Shown: in pieces, positions 11,060 to 24,613 of the stretch
How the letters are laid out: every line of letters begins with the position of its first letter
Numbering within the stretch: the stretch's first letter is position 1
DNA from: Helianthus annuus
Lineage: Eukaryota; Streptophyta; Magnoliopsida; Asterales; Asteraceae
NCBI RefSeq assembly: GCF_002127325.2
Contig: NC_035434.2
Span: 76,949,343-77,013,342 of the forward strand
DNA length: 64,000 bases
Direction of reading: 5' to 3'
Position numbers and translations under genes: made by a program
The notes under the pieces: model-generated
Seen by the model: only the letters and a program-made list of their open reading frames with translations
What the model was told of the DNA's origin: nothing
Databases searched by the model: none

Positions 11060-14000
11060 ATGAGTGGGCGTCTCAACATGACCCAGGGTCAGCTGACGAC
11101 CTTGATTAACGAACGGATTGCTGAAGCCTTAGCAACCCAATCAGGGAGTCAACCCATGCACACCCAATCCCGCATGGGCACCTTCAGGGCGTTCTTGGAG
11201 TGTAAACCTCCCACTTTCGATGGCACTAGAGGGACAATCGACCTTCTACACTTGATCCGAAGAATCGAATATACGTTCGAAGAAAGTGAAAGTCCTGCTG
11301 GCAAACGAGTAGAGTACGCTACTGTCATGTTGCAAGGGAAAGCGTATTCTTGGTGGAACGCACAAGTTCAGATGCTCGGGCTGGCAGACGTGAATGCCAC
11401 CCTCTGGAGCGACTTCAAGGATTTGATTAAGGAAGAATTATGCCACCTGGACGACATTCTGAAACTTGAAATAGAGTATTATGGTTTGAAAATGGAAGGA
11501 TCAGAGATTGAGGCGTACACAAAGAGGTCCAACGACTTGGCTGCCTTATGTCCTAACATGTCACAACCCATATCTAGGCGAATCAAGCTATACCTCAGAG
11601 GCTTAGTCCCGGAAATCCAAGGGCCTGTGAGTGCGGCCAACCTTCCCACAATCCAGCAAGTCGTTCGTTTGGCGCACCAACTCACTGATCAGGCGGTGGA
11701 AGAGGGAAAGTTGCGCAAGCGTAGCTCTTCTAATTCAAATTCTCTTAATAGTAACAAGTATATTTGGGGTGAGCACCAAGGTGAGGGTCCTAGCTCTATA
11801 CGACGGAAACCGCACAGGAAACTCGGGCTGAACTACCAAAATCAGGGGGGATACCTAGGGAATAAACCGAGATGCCGCAAGTGCCAACGGCACCACAGCG
11901 GGTCATGTGCGGAATCGTGTTGTCATCGGTGCAAGAAGTTGGGACATATGGCTAGAGACTGTAGGAGCCCATATCCTGCAAACCGGAACCAACGGCAACA
12001 CCAGCAGGGTAATGAGAGATGTTACCAGTGCGGTGCTGAGAGTCACTTCAAGAGGAACTGTCCGCAGATGAGACAGAATCGTGACAACAGCGGCAACGAG
12101 GTCAACGGGAACAATAAAAGAGACAATCAGGATAACCGCAGGACTGGTAAGCATGAGCTTCTGAATGGACAAGAGGAAGAGGGAAACAACCTCAACGTTG
12201 TGGCAGGTAAGTTCCTACCAGACAATTTCTTTGTTTCTATTTTAGTTAATTCGGGTACAGATATGTGTTCCTAAGAGTTAGTCAGGTGCTTAAGTGTACC
12301 CCATTACCCTTAAAACACCAAACATGTTGTAGAACTAGCTAATGGTGAAAGTCTTAAGGGCACACATGCAGTTAAGGGTTGTAACCCCGCCTTAGCTGGT
12401 CAGACCCTCTCTATCGACCTCATTCCTATGGTTCTGGGTAGTTTTGACGTTGTCATTGGGATGGATTGGTTATTTCGACACTAAGCGGAGATTATTTGCA
12501 AGGAGAAAATCGTCCGTATCCCTCGTTCTGATAAAGAACCCCTCGTGATTTGTGGCGACAAGAGTGGTGCTGTTGTAGGCATCATCTCTTTCCTTCAGGC
12601 CCAGAAGTGTTTGCGAAAGGGCCACACCGCTATTCTAGCCCTCGTTTCCGATGCATCCGCGGAAGAAAGGTAGATAGAAGACATTCCTATTGTGCGCGAC
12701 TTTCCCGAGGTATTTCCTGAGGAATTACCTGGTCTTCCGCCTCATCGCTAAGTTGAATTTCAAATCGAGCTAACTCCTGGAGCAGCGCCCATAGCTCGAG
12801 CACCTTATCGTCTAGCTCCATCAGAACTCGAAGAACTATCTATGCAACTACAAGAACTCTTGGAAAAGGGTTTCATACATCCTAGCTCTTCGACATGGGA
12901 AGCTCCAGTGTTATTCGTAAAGAAGAAAGACGGTACCTTCAGAATGTGTATTGACTACCGCGAACTCAACAAGGTGACCGTGAAGAATCGTTATCCTCTT
13001 CCACGCATTGATGACTTGTTCGACCAGTTGCAAGGGTCGAGCTTCTATTCTAAGATTGACCTAAGGTCAGGCTACCATCAGCTGAGAGTCCGAGAGGAGG
13101 ACGTCTCCAAAACAGCATTCAGAACTCGTTACGGCCATTACGAGTTTCTAGTTATGCCTTTCGGATTAACGAATGCACCTGCAGTCTTCATGGATCCCAT
13201 GAACCGAGTGTGCAAGCCCTAGCTGGATAAGTTTGTCATAGTGTTCATCGACGACATCCTGATCTATTCTAAGAGTCAGGAGGAACACGAGCAACACCTG
13301 AGGCTTATTCTGGAACTTCTTCGAAAAGAGCGGTTGTATGCCAAGTTTTCGAAATGTGACTTCTGGCTTCGCGAAGTCCATTTTCTGGGCCATGTGGTAA
13401 ACAAGGATGGGATTCATGTTGATCCATCCAAGGTTGACTCGATCAAGAACTGGCCTGCACCCCGTACGCCAACAGAAATCCGCCAATTCTTGGGTTTGGC
13501 AGGGTATTACAGAAGGTTTGTCAAGGATTTCTCCAAGATTGCGCAACCTCTCACTTCACTGACTTAGAAGGGTGTCACCTATCGTTGGGGTGATGCACAG
13601 GAGTCCGCATTTCAACACTTGAAAGATAGACTTTGTAGCGCACCTATCCTCTCATTGCCCGAAGGCACAGAAGATTTTGTGGTTTATTGCGACGCTTCCA
13701 TCTAAGGACTTGGTTGTATGTTAATGCAACGTGACAAGGTCAATGCCTACGCATCGCGCCAACTTAAGGTTCACGAAAGGAACTACACTACACACGACTT
13801 GGAATTAGGAGCAGTTGTTTTCACGCTTAAGATATGGAGACATTACCTGTACGGTACCAAGTGCACCACTTACACCGATCACAGGAGTCTCGAGCATATC
13901 TTCAAGCAAAAGGAGTTAAACATGCGTCAACGCCGATGGGTCGAACTCTTGAACGATTATGAATGCGCGATCAAGTATCATCCGGGCAAAGCCAATGTTG

Positions 14001-15664
14001 TGGCTGACGCCCTCAGTCGAAAGGATACTATACCCAAGCGTGTACGTGCTTTACAGCTTACCATCCAATCCAACCTTCCCGCTCAGATTCGCGATGCTCA
14101 GGTTGAGGCATTGAAAGCAGAGAACATCAGGGCTGAGTCCCTACGAGGATCGAGGCAACAGATAGAACAAAAGGAAAACGGTGCCTACTATGTTAACAGA
14201 CGCATCTGGGTTCCACTATACGGAGACTTACGCGAGCTTGTGATGGATGAAGCACATAAGTCTCGTTATTCAGTACATCCTGGTTCGGGTAAGATGTACC
14301 ACGACCTAAAGACTACATACTGGTGGCCTGGTATGAAAGCCAGCATAGCAACCTACGTCAGCAAATGTTTGACTTGTGCGAGAGTCAAGGTCGAATACTA
14401 GAAACCATCAGGTCCACTCCAACAACCAGAGATACCTAAATGGAAATGGGAGCAAATTTCCATGGATTTCGTTACTGGCCTGCCCAGATCTCAACGCAGG
14501 AATGATACCATTTGGGTGATCGTGGATCGACTGACCACGTCTGCACATTTTCTGCCTATCAAGGAAACGGATAAGTTTTCTACCCTAGCAGACATCTACC
14601 TGAAGGAAGTGGTATCAAGGCACGGAGTGCCAACCTCCATCATTTCTGATCGTGACGCACGTTTTACCTCTGAACTGTGGCAAGCTAGGGACAAGTCTTT
14701 TGGCTCAAGTTTAGATATGAGCACCGCTTATCACCCACAGACGGATGGGCAATCTGAACGCACCATCCAGACCCTTGAAGACATGCTTAGGGCATGTGTA
14801 ATCGAATTTGGTAACGGATGGGAAAAGCATCTCTCGTTAGTGGAGTTCTCATATAACAACAGCTACCACACCAGCATCCAGGCCACTCCGTTCGAGGCAT
14901 TATATGGAGGCAAGTGCCGATCACCTCTCTGTTGGGCAGAAGTTGGTGACAGCCAAATCACTGGCCCAGAACTCGTAATAGATACGACCGAGAAGATTGC
15001 TCAGATACGACAACGAATGGCGGCAGCTCGTGACCGTCAGAAAAGCTATGCTAATAAGCGAAGAAAGCCACTCGAGTTCCAGGTTGGGGATCGGGTGCTA
15101 CTCAAAGTCTCACCATGGAAAGGTGTAGTTCGTTTTGGCAAACGAGGCAAGCTCAACCCGCTTTATGTCGGACCGTTCGAGATCATTGAGAAAATTGGCA
15201 AAGTCGCTTACAGGCTGAATCTACCGACAGAACTCAGCGGAGTTCACAATGTTTTCCATGTGTCGAATCTGAAGAAGTGTCTGTCAGATGAGACCCTCAT
15301 AGTTCCCTTAAAGGAGCTCACTATCGACGACCAGCTGTGATTCGTCGAGGAACCAGTAGAGATTACGGATCGAGATGTTAAAATTCTCAAGCGTACCAGG
15401 ATACCTCTTGTCCGAGTTTGTTGGGATTCCCGTCGTGGCCCAGAGTATACCTGGGAACGAGAAGACCAAATGAAACTCAAGTATCCCCAGTTGTTTAAGA
15501 AAAGTGCAACCACTACTAAGACTGAAGCTACTGCAGAATTTCGGGACGAAATTCCAAAACAACGGGGGGATGATGTGACACCCCAGGAAAAACTAGGAAA
15601 CCAACGCAACCTAACCAGCTTCCTCAGTAACCACGAGCTAAATTTCGGGATGAAATTTTCTTAA
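11060..15664 (+). pseudogene. Element B gag-pol polyprotein with ten nonsense codons
   Basis: A single frame of about 1535 codons. Gag starts MSGRLNMTQ and has two zinc knuckles (HRCKKLGHMARDC, YQCGAESHFKRNC). The protease motif is NSGTD instead of DSGAD, so the catalytic Asp is lost. RT has CIDYRELN and [10 protein letters not shown]; then RNase H, an integrase zinc finger and core, GPFEII, and a chromodomain-like C-terminus (about 15340-15480). Stops at 12272, 12311, 12482, 12671, 12749, 13220, 13565, 13703, 14399 and 15338. Most replace codons that are Gln or similar in D. The frame crosses the polypurine tract and ends 91 bases inside the 3' LTR. Confidence 0.93.
15537..15573 (+). promoter_or_regulatory. 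Element B used polypurine module (stem + G-run)
   Basis: Inverted repeat AATTTCGGGACGAAATT (15537-15553), then AACGGGGGGATGA directly before the 3' LTR at 15574. This is the upstream of two such modules. Confidence 0.8.
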
Positions 15665-18614
15665 CAGGGGGAGAATGTGACAACCCTCAAAATTCCATGT
15701 ATTCCGTACAATTTATTATTGATAATTAAAGTGCTTGACGACTGTGTGGAATTACTTAACTGCTTTCTGATATCTGTGATATGCTTACATGTGCTTGTTA
15801 ACATACTAGTAGTATGCAGAAAAGTCACTAAATAGTCCGTTATAATTTCCTAAGTGTTAGAAATTAAAAGTGTTACAAAATATACATAAAAGACACTTTA
15901 TGGATTAATTAAATACTTTAACAGAACAGTATCAAACCGAACAACCGGACCTTACCTGAAACACAAAAATATTGTCAATAACATTGTTTATCCTTTTCTG
16001 AGCCAGTTAGGGTCCCCGAACACCCTAACACCCGTTATAATACATAACACACTAGTAATTAGTTTAAACTCCTAACTAAACCAACTACCACTTAGCTATT
16101 TGATTGAAATCCAACCAATTACCCCCCCCCCCTAACCGAACGGTTCCCCGAGGGGACACACACCACACAACTTTGATTATTTTATTACATCTTGCCTAAA
16201 ATCTAGAAGACACATTGTTTGAAGGACAATACACCCATTTTGGACTATATATTTGCTTAAAGGTTAACACTTCATTCACATAAACACACTTCACAAATTG
16301 CTCTCTCTCTCCCTCTTCTCCTTGTGTAATCGGCAGCCATCACTACCCACCATAGCACCACCATCAAGCCACTTTCTAACCATTTTCTACATACACAAAG
16401 GTGCTAGAGATCATACGAGGAGACTCGGTGCTTTCGGAATCTCAAGAACCTCTCTACGTTGCTTTTATCCACCTTGTTTTCGCTTTGATTCTTCCCTAGC
16501 CTTGAGCTAGTTGTAAGTGCTCCTAAACACTCCCTTGATCTTGTTTAAAGTGGTTAATAAGTGATTTAATGGCTAAAAACCAAGAACACACAAGATCATA
16601 ACTTAAAGACTTGAAAATAAGATGAATATATTGGATAAAGAGTAGATGTGTGTGTAAATCATGTAGATCTTGTGTTGTTATGATTCTTGTTGATTTCATG
16701 ATGATTTTTCTGGTTAATATTGATGTTTGATGTTGTTGTGATCACTAAACATGTTAACGGAATTAATCGAACACAAATTAAAGAGTTAAAAACTGAAACA
16801 GAAAGCTCTTTGGTTTTTACAGGCAACTTCAGTTGGCTGTAACAGGACCATAACTTAATGAAAAATGTATTTTCTGAAGTCTAGATTTATGTACTATGAA
16901 ATACGGTTCTGCACCGGAATCGTAATTTTTGGACTTCGTTTACTATTTTTAAAGACCCGATTTGTAACAGCAGCTAGAGCTGCATTTTTACTGCAGAAAA
17001 TGGGCGATATGTTCTCAGTCATAACTTGAGTTCTGTGTCGAATCAGTCCATGAAATCTGTACAATAGATGGACACTGATGTCGTAGTAATTGTCCCACTG
17101 GGATTTCGTCAATCCGACATACAATGAATTGTTAGTGAATTATTCCGCGGGCTGCAGTCAGAAAATAATGAATCTGATTGCAGTCCGGAAAATGATTTTT
17201 AATAAAATATTGGTGATGAATTAGATCACGAGATTTTTTCACAATATTATTTGGATCATTTAGCATCTTCTGTAAAAATTTGGAAATTTTTGAAATAAGA
17301 TAACTATTTTATTAAAATGCTCGAAAACAGCCCAGTTTCGGATAATTAAGTTGAAACAACATAAGTAGTGATTTGCGTGTCTAAATGTCGAATATGTTAT
17401 CTGTGAATGATCTAACATATTATGTGTCGATAAAAGTGTTATGTGTGATGTCGTATGTTATTCGTGAGCGGGAATGGATGGGGAGTTTATATGGGCATAA
17501 ACCGCTAAAGTAATGCGTGCTGTGTGATAGATACGTGTAGGAACTTTGTGCTCTATTTGAAAACCACTAAATGATTAACAGGTAACTATATTAGGACGTG
17601 ATTGACCGACCTCGACTGTTAGCTATATTTGAGAATCTAACCGAGCAAACCAAGGTGAGTTCACACACTTTCTAAGGCATGGGATTCCCGGTGGTTTGGG
17701 AATGGGTTAAAGAATTAGAACGGAATCTACATATCTTGCTTAGGTAGGATATGTACGGTCATCCTCCTCGGGTAGGATGCCAGTATTAATCCTGCGTATT
17801 CTCATTGGGAGAACTACGTACGTTCGTCCTCCTAATGTAGGACAACAACCTTAAACTTACTAGACAAAACTCTATCATAAGTCCCTCATTTTATATCAAC
17901 TTAATCTCCGAGGCCAATGGCGAGCGGGTCATTAGTTAATAGCGCTATTAGGTTTAACAAACCTCACACCGTGCCAGTCGGACGGGCGTGTACTAATGGA
18001 CTATGGCAAATCATCAGATGATGGACACTGATGTAGGGCACAACTTACTTGCGTAGTAGTCGATATCATACGGTCTAGTAGTTCACATGGGGAAGCCCCC
18101 ACTAATTATAAATATGGTCTGGGTAATAAAGAATGATCTGGTTAATCTTACTTTCAACTACGGGGTAACCCCCACGGCAATTACGCCAACGAAAGACAAA
18201 CCACGTTTTCAGAACCAACTTAAAACTAAACAACCAAACGTGAACTCACTCAACTTTGTTGTTGACTCGTTGTTACATGCCTTACAGGTCGCTAAATGCT
18301 TGGAGCTTACACGAGGAAGGAGTCGTTGTGGTGTACGGATTGTTATGTCCTGTGCTTAATATTTAAATCCTTATGAACTTATTAAATCTACGTTTGAATT
18401 TTAAACTTATGGACTATGAACTTATATTTTGGTATCACGTAGTATGCTTCCGCTGTTTATTTTGAACATGGTTAACTAGCTCTTGGTCACCAATTATATT
18501 GTAGTTGGTTTTATTTACTTAATTAAGATGTTCAATATGATTAGTGGCTCGATCCTGGTCACGTCACGCCTCCAAGCGGTGGTACTCTGCATGGTGGATT
18601 TTGGGGGTGTGACA
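15574..18614 (+). repeat. Element B 3' LTR
   Basis: Second copy of 7717-10766, ending GGGGGTGTGACA. It contains a second stem and G-run (15641-15675) followed by TGTGACAACCC at 15676, the alternative LTR start used by D. Confidence 0.95.
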
Positions 18615-18619
18615 CCGAC
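18615..18619. repeat. Target-site duplication of B, right copy (CCGAC)
   Basis: Matches 7712-7716 exactly. The A protease frame resumes from here. Confidence 0.95.
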
Positions 18620-19555
18620 GAGCACAGTGGATTTCAATGTAATATCCTTCGGGGATACATTCATCCTCTTCAATGTTTCCAGTTGAATTATATTGACGGA
18701 GCTGCCGTTATCTACCAGTATCCTACGTACAAAATGGTTAGCTACATATAATGTGATTACTAGAGCATCATGGTGAGGATCCTGAACAGTATCCCTGTCA
18801 TCACTATCAAAAGTGATCACTTTGTCAGTTGTAAAGGTCGTCATCCTGGTCGACTTTTCTCCTCTTTCGGCTTTAGCCTCCTTTGCATGTCTCTTGGCCG
18901 CAGAATATGAAGTCCCACAAATGTCAGATCCTCCTGAAATAAAGTTAATTATCTTAGCATCTGCAGGAGGTGATGCTGCTCGTTCGGGATCCTTCTCAGG
19001 ATCTTGTCCTTTATTCTTCTTTTTTCCCAGTAGATCCTTCAGATACCCCTTGCTTAGGAGGTAGCTTATTTCTTTCCTTAGAGCGATGCAATCCTCAGTG
19101 ACATGTCTGAAATCCTCGTGGAAGGCACACCATTTGGATTTATCCTTCCAATCAGCTTTTTGTTGATTCTTCCGAGGCCACCTGGCTTTGTCTCCTAAAC
19201 CCTGCATAGCATACATCAGTTCAGGTATATTAACAGAAAAACAGTATTCAGATAATTCAGGATATTCTTCAGGATCCTCGTCTTCTACAGCATTCACTTT
19301 CTTGCTGTCATTTCTGCCATATGGCTTAGAGCGATATGGTTTATACAAGGATTTTGATTTCCTATTGGTCGACTCATAGGTTGTAGATGAATTCATCCTC
19401 TCTTGCATCTTTTTATCATCCTCCAACCAAATATATCTCAGAGCCCTGTTGCGAGCTTCGTCCAGATTTCTGCAGGGATTCATTACAAGATCCTGGTAAA
19501 ATTGAGAATCCTTTTGCAACCCCATCTTGAAAGCTTGCACAGCATTGCAACATCA
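18620..19555 (-). pseudogene. Element A gag C-terminal part and protease N-terminal part
   Basis: Minus-strand frame from about 19540. It has a basic/charged gag region, a CAFHEDFRHVTEDC segment in place of a classical zinc knuckle (typical of Tat gag), an Asp/Glu/Lys-rich linker and the protease active site LVDNGSS (18697-18714). The frame is continuous with 7716 once B is removed. A 1-base deletion near 19546-19549 separates it from upstream gag. Confidence 0.87.
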
Positions 19556-20619
19556 AGATGCGGGATATCTAAGGATTCCCGACTAAATTTATTCATATAA
19601 TCCCTCAAGGATTCCTGGGGTCCTTGAGTTATCCTGTAAAGATCACTGGTTAGTTTCTCAAAACTTCGGCTGCAGGAAAATTGACTATTAAATAAATTAA
19701 CCAAATGAGCAAATGAAGTAATTGAGTGAGGAGGAACGTTTAAGAGCCATTTTAAAGATGATCCTATTAAGGTAGAACCAAAACCCTTGCATAAGCATGC
19801 TTCTTTGAGATCTGATGGAATAGGGTTGATTTCCATCCTTTCCCTATACTAGGCAATATGCTCTTCAGGATCCGTAGTTCTGTCGTAGAGTTTCATGTTG
19901 GGGGTCTGAAATCCTTTTGGGATTTCAGCATCACAAATAGGATGCGCAAACCGGGATATCCTGTGGCTGTCCTGGGATACTTCTGGTATTGGCTAGACCA
20001 CCCCAGGCACACTGGATATCATGTCCTTTAACTTCTGAAGCTCCCTAGATAGTGCTGACGTCATACCTGCATCCTTCAAAGATCCAACACCGTTAGTGGC
20101 AAGAGTATTATTATTAGATACATTACTGATCTGAGGATTCTTGCCATATCCTGAAGCATATCCTGAGCTTCTCACAGTTGATACTCTTACTGAAGAGGGT
20201 ATCTTAGGAGTATGATTCTGGGAATGGCTAGGCACAATATTTCCCCGGTTATCCTCAGTATAGACTGCAGAACTGAAGTTCAAAGCCCTGGGCTGCAAGG
20301 GAGTGATAGTATCTTCAACAGGCCTGCTCGAGCCGGATTTCATGAGTTGTATTTCTCTCATCAGCATTTGATTAGTTTCCTGCTGCTGCCTCATCTGTTC
20401 CTGTACACTACCAAACAAATTTAGAATTTCCTCATTAGAAGCTAAAACAGGACCAGATCCCTGGATATTGCGAGCGGGGATAACATCCCAGGCCACATGA
20501 ATTTCAGTTCCTTGGGAAGAGGCTTGAGATCTCGGAGGAGGTGGTGGAAGCACCAAACCAATTGTTGCAGAGGTTGTAGCAGACACAGTGGAAGAGCTCA
20601 TGTTTGATCTCAAGGCCAT
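19546..20619 (-). pseudogene. Element A gag N-terminal part
   Basis: Likely start is the ATG at 20617-20619 (MALRSNMSSS), since reading further upstream runs into the primer site. A Pro/Ser-rich head and a Gln-rich helix (about 20370-20440) lead to the retrotransposon gag core (GSSLKWLLNVPPHSITSF). TAG stops at 19993-19995 and 19849-19851, plus a frameshift near 19546, make it non-functional. Confidence 0.82.
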
Positions 20620-20702
20620 TGTAAATACTGTAGCGAAAAGTTTTGAAAATAGAAAACCAAGTAACGATTTTGCAAAAGCTTTTAGTAGAAATAGCACCAC
20701 TT

Positions 20703-20720
20703 GCCCCACGGTGGGCGCCA
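20703..20720 (-). promoter_or_regulatory. Element A primer-binding site
   Basis: Minus strand TGGCGCCCACCGTGGGGC, three bases from the LTR end. It is unlike the initiator-Met site of the other elements and of the TGGCGCC class common in Tat/Athila elements. I do not assign the tRNA. Confidence 0.8.
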
Positions 20721-20723
20721 AAT

Positions 20724-21427
20724 TGTTTTGGTCAAAAATTACCGAAACAATTAAGTGATCAAATTTGTTTAGTGAGGTAGTGTGCTAGAAATGCGTGTTA
20801 AAAATATTCAAGTTAAGTTATTTGCTAGAACAGTTTCAAGATACGGCTCAGGATATAGAGCTAGATCGCCGGCATAAAACCTCGGGAGCCCTTGATCAAT
20901 CTAGATCGCCGGCATAAAACCTCGGGAGCTGACAATCACAGCTGCCTTGTTCTTCTATTGCTTTAAATATCAGGATACAGTGCAGGATATGATGCGGATC
21001 AACTAGGTGTTACAATGGGATTTGAGTACAAGTGTTTGTGTGTAGTGATTGCTAGTAGCTACAGAGCAAAGTGAGCGAAAGAGAGTGTGTGACTTAATCT
21101 GATCCGGTCAATCTATTTATAGTTAAACGAAAACAACTAACTATCCTAATAAACCGGGATGCTTCGAATATTCCTCAAGTGAATGTTGTAGTCCACTTCT
21201 TCTGGGTTCAATGTCTCTCATATAACTGGTTTGCCCGAGTCTTAAGGAGAAGAGGTCTACTTGACCGTTAGAAACTTGCACCCTCTAATCTGCACGTGGT
21301 TAAATCAGTCATTACCAGGATATCGCATCAGGATTTACCAATATCCTGATCCGGTATCCTGATCACAAATAAACAATCAAAAGCAGAATATTAGTCAGGA
21401 TATATGTTTAGAAAATGGCCCATAACA
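20724..21427 (-). repeat. Element A 5' LTR
   Basis: 704 bp, TGTTATGGGCC to CCAAAACA on the minus strand. A segment GATCGCCGGCATAAAACC is tandemly duplicated (about 20866 and 20904, 38-bp period). TATCCTGA words cluster near 21340-21365. TATA box at 21113-21122. Confidence 0.95.
21113..21122 (-). promoter_or_regulatory. Element A TATA box
   Basis: Minus strand CTATAAATAG inside the 5' LTR, a good plant TATA consensus. The 3' copy of the LTR has lost it. Confidence 0.5.
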
Positions 21428-22840
21428 GTAACATTTGTTAATTTAGGGTGTCATATTTTGTTTAGTATAGTATATGCTGGTGATGCATATGTGTAATAAC
21501 GATTGTTCTTCGGATTATGTGATTCCTTATGATAAGGGTGTTATATTTACTTGTTGTTATACAAAAGTTGTGTGATAGTGTGTTAATGTTGGTAATGCAC
21601 CTGTGTATTAATAAAAAAACAATAAACATGGTAGTAATGAATATATGTATATTTTAAGATATTGTATATTTGTTTCATATGATATTACGTATGTGGTACC
21701 CTATTATGTATGGGGTACCACATTACAAATGTTGATGTATATGTAAAGGAACGGTTTATATGTAGGTAAAATATTCATGTATGCACATGTGCATTGGTAG
21801 AAACAATAACAATTTGAGTGATAAAAAAAGTATCACCCGTGCAAGTGCAATCATAAATAGTGCAAGTGCAATCATAAACAGTGCAAGTGCAATTATAAAC
21901 ATCGGAATTTGTAATCATAATATAGGAATACATAGTTTAAATGATGTTTAACCGAGTAGTTCAAAGTAAACGAGTAGTTCAACGTAAACGTGTAGGTCAA
22001 ATTGAATGTAAACAGTAATTCAACATAATCAAAATGAACGCAGGCGTTTCAAATTAAGTATAAACAACAGTTCAACGTAGGTGAGCAACTTGAATGTAAA
22101 CAGTTTAGATTAAATGTAAAACGAATAATAAAACAAAATGATCAATATTTTGACAACGAACTTAATCAAATTTTTGATGGTTGGGTGCATTATGACGTCT
22201 GGATAAACGTCTAAGGGGCTGTTCATGTACATTTGTATGTGAAGGGTCTTCAGAATCATCATATGTATCTACATTAGTATCATTATCATCATCAGAATAA
22301 GAATTGGTTTCATCGTTTAGGGGGGTACGGAATTCCAGCAGTAATGGTAGCAGCTTCATTGTGTATGAATGTTCCTGAAAATATAGAAAGAATGTTAAAA
22401 AGTGAATAAAGAAATGGTAAAAAGTGATATTTAATAAGGTAAATGTTATGTGTAAGAATGTTGTATAAATGATAAACAGATTATTGGCGATGATTATAGG
22501 ATAATGGTAACGTGCTGCACATGTGCAGGATGTAGATTATTGGTGATGGTTATAGGGTAATGGTAAAGTGCTGCACATGTACAGGATGGTGTATTTATAC
22601 AAGAATTGCGTCTGACACTCGAATTGCATCAGCAGTTCTCAATTCTCAAGCATTAGCAGTTCTCTGTATTTCGTCTTCGTCTCGATTACATCAGTAGCGA
22701 TAACGATACACCATAAATCGTTCGTCATATCGATTTTACCATCAAACATTTCAAAATTCGTCATATAATTAAGGGTAGTGCTCCAAAATTCATATTATAA
22801 TCGGTATTATTACAGTAAGAACATAATCATATATCATATA
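21428..22840. other. Flanking DNA right of A, unassigned
   Basis: AT-rich, no convincing gene. It holds three copies of AGTGCAAGTGCAATCATAAA at 21838-21900 and a set of loose repeats around GTAGTTCAA(A/C)GTAAACG (21950-22090). A 65-residue ORF on the minus strand (22162-22359) is listed separately. Confidence 0.5.
22162..22359 (-). other. Small ORF, hypothetical
   Basis: 65 codons with an acidic Asp/Ser-rich middle and a basic end (LRRLSRRHN). An acceptor-like TATATTTTCAG lies just upstream (about 22376-22386), so it could be the last exon of a dead gene or a copia linker fragment. I do not recognise it and cannot show that it is coding. Confidence 0.15.
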
Positions 22841-24359
22841 CTAGTCTAAGAACCCACGAATTTCGCGGGTGGCTTAACACAAACATTTTATTATTTATTA
22901 GTGTTACATAAACTTTAAAAAGTTATTTTTATCAAATGAAGAGCAGCTGATAGAATACCCTATGGAACTACTAAGCCAATGTACACAGAATCAGTCATCA
23001 GATCTGGATAATTTGGTGCATATGTCTTGGTGATCAAAAATAAAAAAAAAATACTTAAGCAAAATAAAGAATATCACAAGAATCTCCTAAGTTTAAAGGT
23101 AAAACAAAATGAGATTCCATCATTAATGGAGGGTAACATGGGCAAAAATTGTCTATAGGGGTGTCTAACTTTGAGCAACATAATTATCCAATCACCTAAA
23201 CTAACTAAGACTTTTAATTGCAGCAGTAGACATTTACAGAAGTGTTCATACACGATTACCTTGGAGAATCAAACATATTTATTTCCCTAATCATTGTTGG
23301 TACAAAAAACTACTTACCATTGCTCCAAATCTGGTAATTTAACACCAATTAACCAGTAATACAGTCCTGCATCAAGTTGATCCAATCACTCAACCTAACT
23401 AAGACTTCTAATTACAGCAGTAGATGTCTACAGGGGTGTTTATCTCCCTTATCATTGTTCTTACGAAAACTACTTATTAATTAACCAAATCTAGTATCAC
23501 AAGAATTAGCAAATTACTATTTTGACCACAGGTGCACCAAGGCCAATGCTTTTGTCAAAACGGTTCATTTTAGATGGGTCAAAAGAAATGATCAAATTAC
23601 CAAATTAGCCTATTTCAAAAAAGTATATTTACCAAGACAATGAACTACCAACCTAAGTATTAATATTTTAGCCCAATCCATTCATAATCGAGTATTCCAT
23701 TCGTAATTAGGGAAACACGATCAGAATCATCGAGGAGTGTGGCACAATTAGGGTTCCAGGAGGAACAATGGTAGGAGGAATGACTAGATTAGGGTTACAG
23801 GAGGAACAAAGTACGAGGAGGATCAATAGATGTATGAGGATCGATACCTGATGAATCAGAAGATGCTATATGCCACTGTAAACACTGTGCCGACTGCCAC
23901 CACCGTGAAATATGTGAACGTCAACTACCTCTCTGCCATGAAAACCACCATGAACGCCTCTACTCCGCCGTGAAACCACCGTGAATGTGTCTCTGCCACT
24001 TGTGAAAACTGTGAATTGATGAAACCTCTTGAAACCCTAAAATGGAGAACAGTGACAAAAAAAGGAATGCGTGTGTTTTATATTAAACATATTATAATTA
24101 CAAAATTGCCATGTGTTCACACTGGTTCTCGCGGTTCTCGCAATAAAGGGTGGTTCCTAACGGATCCTTCTCCTATATATATACATATATATATATATAT
24201 ATAACACGGGTTCAATGAAGAATATATATATATATATATATAACACTGGTTCAATGAAGAACACTAAAAAAGCGGGAAAACAAAGGGAATCGACTCAAAG
24301 AAACTCCAATTAGACTTATTCCAGTATTCCCTATTGAACCTCCCTGTATATATAGAGGA
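22841..24359 (-). mobile_element. Possible non-autonomous Helitron
   Basis: On the minus strand a hairpin CCCGCGAA/TTCGTGGG (22851-22868) is followed by CTAG at 22844-22841 and then T, the expected Helitron 3' end. A TC start preceded by A fits at 24359. The 5' end is uncertain: another motif of the same style lies near 24180. No helicase gene is seen. Confidence 0.33.
24176..24243. repeat. AT microsatellite with duplicated block
   Basis: Two (AT)n runs surround two copies of AACAC(G/T)GGTTCAATGAAGAA, so a unit of about 42 bp is duplicated in tandem. Confidence 0.8.
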
Positions 24360-24613
24360 TGAGGATCCTAAGAGAAACACTTGCTAATTGAGAAACTTGA
24401 GAAACATTCTGAACTACACATTTTCTCCAAGCCAATTCTTTTTTTTTTACTTCTATTCGCACGTTTTTAAGAGGTTTTTTTTAATATGTATATAATCAAT
24501 TTTTAAACAATACATATGTGTATAGTATGAAACGTATATATCCTTGACCTAAGAAGTGTAGGAAACCGAGTCCAACGAACGAACTCCGATTGAGGTCATT
24601 CACCAGAAACTCC

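Larger units (their letters stand above)
7717..18614 (+). mobile_element. Element B: Tekay/Del-type Ty3/gypsy chromovirus, complete but decayed
   Basis: 10.9 kb with LTRs of 3050 and 3041 bp, TG...CA ends, 5-bp target duplication, initiator-Met-type primer site, gag-pol with RT, RNase H, integrase and a C-terminal chromodomain-like segment, and a polypurine tract. It is inserted in the protease of A. Ten in-frame stops and no frameshift are visible. LTR copies differ at a few percent by eye, so it is older than D. Confidence 0.96.
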
